NCBI RefSeq assembly: GCF_019218755.1
Contig: NZ_JAHUWZ010000005.1
Span: 186,001-250,000 of the forward strand
Origin: Acidovorax sp. sif1233
Lineage (GTDB): Bacteria > Pseudomonadota > Gammaproteobacteria > Burkholderiales > Burkholderiaceae_C
Length of the DNA stretch: 64,000 nt
Direction of reading: 5' to 3'
In this document: positions 60,063 through 64,000 of the stretch, one piece after another
How positions within the stretch are numbered: position 1 is the first letter of the stretch
Layout: every line of letters starts with the position of its first letter
Program-made: the position numbers and the translations under genes
Notes under the pieces: model-generated
Database searches by the model: none
What the model was told of the DNA's origin: nothing
What the model saw: only the letters and a program-made list of their open reading frames with translations

Positions 60063-60122
60063 AACAAAAAGTGGCCCTGGCGCTTGATGGTCAAGCGCAA
60101 GCAGCTATCAAAACAGAAGCAA
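60063..60122 (-). repeat. Dispersed palindromic repeat, family 1 (copy 12)
   Basis: On the minus strand: GCTTCTGTTTTGATAGCTGC, TTGCGCTTGACCATCAAGCG, CCAGGGCCACTTTTTG. A full copy right after the long palindrome and before the small glycyl-radical gene. Confidence 0.85.
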
Positions 60123-60154
60123 ACCATTTCCTCAACCCCCGAAAGGACCCCGGC

Positions 60155-60367
60155 ATGAGCCATTTCTCCGCCACCGAACACATCGCCATCTCCAGCGCCG
60201 CCGCCGTGCAGCTCACCGACGACGAGCGCCAGCCCTGCGAGGTCTGGACCCGCGTCATGGGCTACCACCGCCCCGTGGCCAGCTTCAACACGGGCAAGCA
60301 GGGCGAGCACGCCGAACGCCGCTTCTTCGCCGAAACGCACCGTGGCTCCAGCAGCAACGGCTGCTGA
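60155..60367 (+). CDS. Separate glycyl-radical domain of the class III ribonucleotide reductase
   Basis: 70 residues from MSHFSATEH, with GAAAGGA seven bases upstream. The second half reads ERQPCEVWTRVMGYHRPVAS then FNTGKQGEHAERRFF: RVMGY is the RVxGY glycyl-radical loop that normally ends NrdD. The first half has no recognised counterpart and may dock on the large subunit. It is in a different frame from nrdD and overlaps nrdG by 26 bases. Supplies the missing radical Gly in trans, comparable in principle to YfiD for pyruvate formate-lyase (inference). Confidence 0.85.
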   Translation: MSHFSATEHIAISSAAAVQLTDDERQPCEVWTRVMGYHRPVASFNTGKQGEHAERRFFAETHRGSSSNGC

Positions 60368-61046
60368 GCCCGGTGCCGCCGCCCTGCGCCTGGGCGGCCT
60401 CACGCCGCTGACCACCATCGACTTCCCCGGCCGCCTCGCGGCCGTTTTCTATTGCCAGGGTTGCCCCTGGCGCTGCGGCTACTGCCACAACCCCGGGCTG
60501 CTCGACGCCGCCGCGCCCCCGGCGTTGCCGTGGGACGAGGCGCTGCAGTTCCTGCACAGCCGCCGGGGCCTGCTTGACGGCGTGGTGTTTTCGGGCGGTG
60601 AGCCGACGCTGCAAGCCGCGCTGCCCGCTGCGGTGGATGCCGTGCGCGCACTGGGCCTGCAGACCGCCCTGCACACCGGCGGCATGTACCCCGGGCGGCT
60701 GGCGGCGCTGCTGCCGCGCCTCCACTGGGTGGGGCTGGACATCAAGGCCCTGCCGCAGCGCTACGACGCCATCACCGCCACCCCCGGCAGCGGCGCGCGC
60801 GCCTGGGCCGCGCTCGATGCCATGCTGGCCCATGGCATCGACCACGAATGCCGCACCACCTGGCACGCGGGCCTGTTTGGTGTGGGCGAATTGCTGGAAC
60901 TGGCCCAGGCCCTGGCCGCGCGCGGGGTGCGGCATTGGGCGCTGCAGGAATGCCGCGTGCTCGGCGCCCCGGCCTGGGCGCTGGCGCCCGCGCACCAGCA
61001 GCAACTGGCCGCGCTGTTTTCCGGATTCACCTTGCGCCGGGTGTGA
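60342..61046 (+). CDS. nrdG: Anaerobic ribonucleotide reductase activating enzyme (radical SAM)
   Basis: 234 residues from a GTG that overlaps the glycyl-radical gene. Uses S-adenosylmethionine and a 4Fe-4S cluster to make the glycyl radical. The cluster motif is CQGCPWRCGYCHN at residues about 38-50 (C-x3-C-x2-C), with VFSGGEPTLQAAL (GGE SAM motif) and VGLDIKALPQRY following. It is longer than E. coli NrdG (154) and belongs to the NrdG2/PflA-like branch common in proteobacteria. Overlap with the radical-domain gene argues that the two are made together. Confidence 0.93.
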   Translation: MAPAATAAEPGAAALRLGGLTPLTTIDFPGRLAAVFYCQGCPWRCGYCHNPGLLDAAAPPALPWDEALQFLHSRRGLLDGVVFSGGEPTLQAALPAAVDAVRALGLQTALHTGGMYPGRLAALLPRLHWVGLDIKALPQRYDAITATPGSGARAWAALDAMLAHGIDHECRTTWHAGLFGVGELLELAQALAARGVRHWALQECRVLGAPAWALAPAHQQQLAALFSGFTLRRV

Positions 61047-61212
61047 GCGCCGGGCGCAGATTTCCTGCGTTGCAAGGGCCTGCATGAAATAGGCATGCAA
61101 ATACGGCCGCTGTTGCACACGCCTTGATGCGCGTCAGAAGTGCTTTGCGCGGCCCGCGCGGATCATTCGCGCCACCGCCGCACAACGGCACCACCTTGTC
61201 AGGAAATCCTCC

Positions 61213-62859
61213 ATGAACCCCCTCGGCCTCCAGCTGCTGCACGCGCTCAAGCACCACGGCGCGCGCGAGATCTTCGGCATCCCCGGTGATTTCATCCTGC
61301 CCTTGTTCGCGCAGATCGAGGAAAGCGGCATCCTGCCGCTGGTCACGCTCAGCCACGAACCCTCGCTGGGTTTTGCCGCCGATGCCGCCGCGCGCATGCA
61401 CTGCGGGCTGGGCGTGGTGGCCGTCACTTACGGCGCGGGTGCGCTCAACGTGGTCAATGCGGTGGCGGGGGCCTATGCCGAGCGCTCGCCGCTGGTGGTG
61501 CTGGCCGGCTGCCCCGGCGAGGTCGAGGCGCACTCCGGCCTGGTGCTGCACCACCAGGTGCGCCATGTCGATTCGCAGTGGCGCATCTTCCGCGAGATCA
61601 CCTGCGACCAGGTGCGCCTGTCCGACCCCGCCACCGCGCCCGCCGACCTTGCCCGCGTGCTGCGCAGCTGCCGCGAGTACTCGCAGCCCGTGCTCATCGA
61701 GGTGCCGCGCGACATGACGCTGCACCCCATGGCCGAGGTGCCGGTGCTGCCCCCCAGCCCGTTCAACGTAGCCGCCGTGGCCGAATGCGCCGATGAATGG
61801 ATGGCCCGCATCCAGGCGGCCCGGCGCCCCGTGCTGGTGGTGGACGTGGAGGTGCGCCGCTTTGGCCTGGAAGCCCGCGTGGCCGAACTCGCGCGCCGCC
61901 TGCAGCTGCCCGTGCTCACCACCTTCATGGGCCGGGGCCTGCTGGCCGAGGACGCGGGGCATGCCGGCGTGCCCTTCCACGGCACCTACCTGGGCGTGGC
62001 GGGCGCACCGGAGACCAGCGCGCTGCTTGACGACTCCGACCTGCCCGTGATGCTGGGCGCCATCCTGTCGGACAGCAACTTCGGCGTGAGCGCCCAGCGC
62101 ATGGACTTCCGCCGCGCGCTGATCGCCGCGCACCGCGAGGCGCGCGTGGGCCACCACCTGTACCCGGACATCCCCCTGGCCGCGCTGGTGGAGGCGTTGC
62201 TGGCCCGTGCCCCGGCAGCGGGCGTTGCAATGGCACGCGCGTTGCCACCCCCGCCCATCTGCCCCGAAGGCCTGGTGGCCGACGATGCGCCCGTGTGCGC
62301 GGCCGACCTCTCCCGCGCGCTCAACGACCGCATCCGCGCGCACGGCCCCATGAACATCGTCTCGGACATCGGCGACTGCCTGTTCGCCGCCATGGAGCTG
62401 CTGCCCACGCCGCTGGTGGCACCGGGCTACTACGCGTCGATGGGGTTCGGGGTGCCGGCCGGCATCGGCGCCCAGGTGGCCACGGGCCAGCGCAGCCTCA
62501 TCCTCGTGGGCGACGGTGCCTTCCAGATGACGGGCTGGGAGCTGGGCAACTGCCCGCGCCTGGGGCTGGACCCCATCGCCATCGTGCTCAACAACCAGAC
62601 CTGGGAAATGATCCGCGCGTTCCAGACCACGTCGCGCTGCGCCGCGCTCGGCGACTGGCACTTGGCCGAGGCCGCCGACGCGCTGGGCGGGCGCGGCCAC
62701 CGGGTGCACACGCGCGCCCAGTTCAAGGCGGCGCTCGATGCCGCGTTTGCCGAACGTGGGCGCTTCCAGCTCATCGAGCTGATGGTGCCGCCGGGCGACA
62801 GCACGCCCACGCTGCGGCGTTTTTCAGAGGGCATTCGCGCGCTGCGCGCGGGAAGGTAG
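61213..62859 (+). CDS. Thiamine-diphosphate 2-oxo acid decarboxylase (phenylpyruvate/indolepyruvate type)
   Basis: 548 residues. Decarboxylates an aromatic 2-oxo acid to the aldehyde. TPP domain: VGDGAFQMTGWELGN...LNNQTWEM (GDG-x25-NN) at about residues 433-465; the catalytic Glu is in LVTLSHEPSLGFAADAA (about 53). IFGIPGDFILPLFAQIEESG starts the fold. Wording is closest to Azospirillum phenylpyruvate decarboxylase, formerly IpdC; involvement in indole-acetate or phenylacetate formation is inference. It is a separate unit from nrdG, 166 bases away. Confidence 0.87.
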   Translation: MNPLGLQLLHALKHHGAREIFGIPGDFILPLFAQIEESGILPLVTLSHEPSLGFAADAAARMHCGLGVVAVTYGAGALNVVNAVAGAYAERSPLVVLAGCPGEVEAHSGLVLHHQVRHVDSQWRIFREITCDQVRLSDPATAPADLARVLRSCREYSQPVLIEVPRDMTLHPMAEVPVLPPSPFNVAAVAECADEWMARIQAARRPVLVVDVEVRRFGLEARVAELARRLQLPVLTTFMGRGLLAEDAGHAGVPFHGTYLGVAGAPETSALLDDSDLPVMLGAILSDSNFGVSAQRMDFRRALIAAHREARVGHHLYPDIPLAALVEALLARAPAAGVAMARALPPPPICPEGLVADDAPVCAADLSRALNDRIRAHGPMNIVSDIGDCLFAAMELLPTPLVAPGYYASMGFGVPAGIGAQVATGQRSLILVGDGAFQMTGWELGNCPRLGLDPIAIVLNNQTWEMIRAFQTTSRCAALGDWHLAEAADALGGRGHRVHTRAQFKAALDAAFAERGRFQLIELMVPPGDSTPTLRRFSEGIRALRAGR

Positions 62860-62927
62860 CCCTCCCCGCCACACGCACGCGCGCGCCAGCCTGGCAGGGG
62901 GTGGGGCGATGCCGGTGGCCGGGCGGC

Positions 62928-64000
<1,073 letters not shown>

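Overview
The window is a stretch of GC-rich chromosome from a betaproteobacterium, most likely of the family Comamonadaceae (Acidovorax or a near relative). This rests on gene content (several Bug/TctC-type binding proteins, many LysR regulators, minCDE, a PduO-type cobalamin adenosyltransferase) and on two dispersed intergenic palindromic repeats that I associate with this family. I see no rRNA, tRNA, CRISPR array, prophage or intact insertion sequence. Both ends cut genes: an amino-acid ABC transporter ATPase at the left and recQ at the right.

Layout. 1-13.8 kb: ABC ATPase end, two small exported EF-hand proteins, cobalamin adenosyltransferase, thioesterase, a Tat-type periplasmic binding protein, a CoA transferase, a uracil-type permease, a zinc-ribbon protein, an LCMT-like methyltransferase, a UbiH/UbiM-type monooxygenase, and a TetR gene with matching operators in front of itself and in front of a mini-protein/hydrolase pair. 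13.8-29.5 kb: acyl-CoA metabolism. It holds acetoacetyl-CoA synthetase and a nine-gene block (divergent LysR, then Bug protein, CaiB CoA transferase, two acyl-CoA dehydrogenases, enoyl-CoA hydratase, second CaiB, MaoC-like protein, second Bug protein), followed by an acyl-CoA ligase/Bug pair with its own LysR. 29.5-43 kb: phosphatidylserine synthase, a lipoprotein, an EamA permease, minCDE (repeat inserted between minC and minD), MOSC/flavin reductase, an alpha/beta-hydrolase-like protein without its serine, YdcF, an FMN oxidoreductase, dadA with a divergent ArgP-like regulator, and a probable midcut-by-XrtH protein. 43-52.9 kb: regulators (AraC, TetR, LysR), UspA, a phosphoesterase, GTP-type PEP carboxykinase, queC and threonine ammonia-lyase. 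53-61 kb: nitric oxide and anaerobic block. norR is divergent from a quinol NO reductase and a hemerythrin-like protein, then comes the class III ribonucleotide reductase. 61-64 kb: a phenylpyruvate/indolepyruvate decarboxylase and the recQ end.

Most notable. The anaerobic ribonucleotide reductase appears split. The large NrdD protein stops just after its zinc site with no glycyl-radical motif, and that motif (RVMGYHRP) lies in a separate 70-residue gene downstream that overlaps nrdG. A 166-bp near-perfect palindrome begins exactly at the nrdD stop codon and, with a second repeat, fills the gap. Two NrdR boxes 32 bp apart precede nrdD. Between norR and norB are three GGT-N7-ACC NorR sites and a sigma-54 promoter. 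At least twelve copies of one dispersed palindrome occur; one, possibly two, lie inside coding sequence and add residues to the protein.
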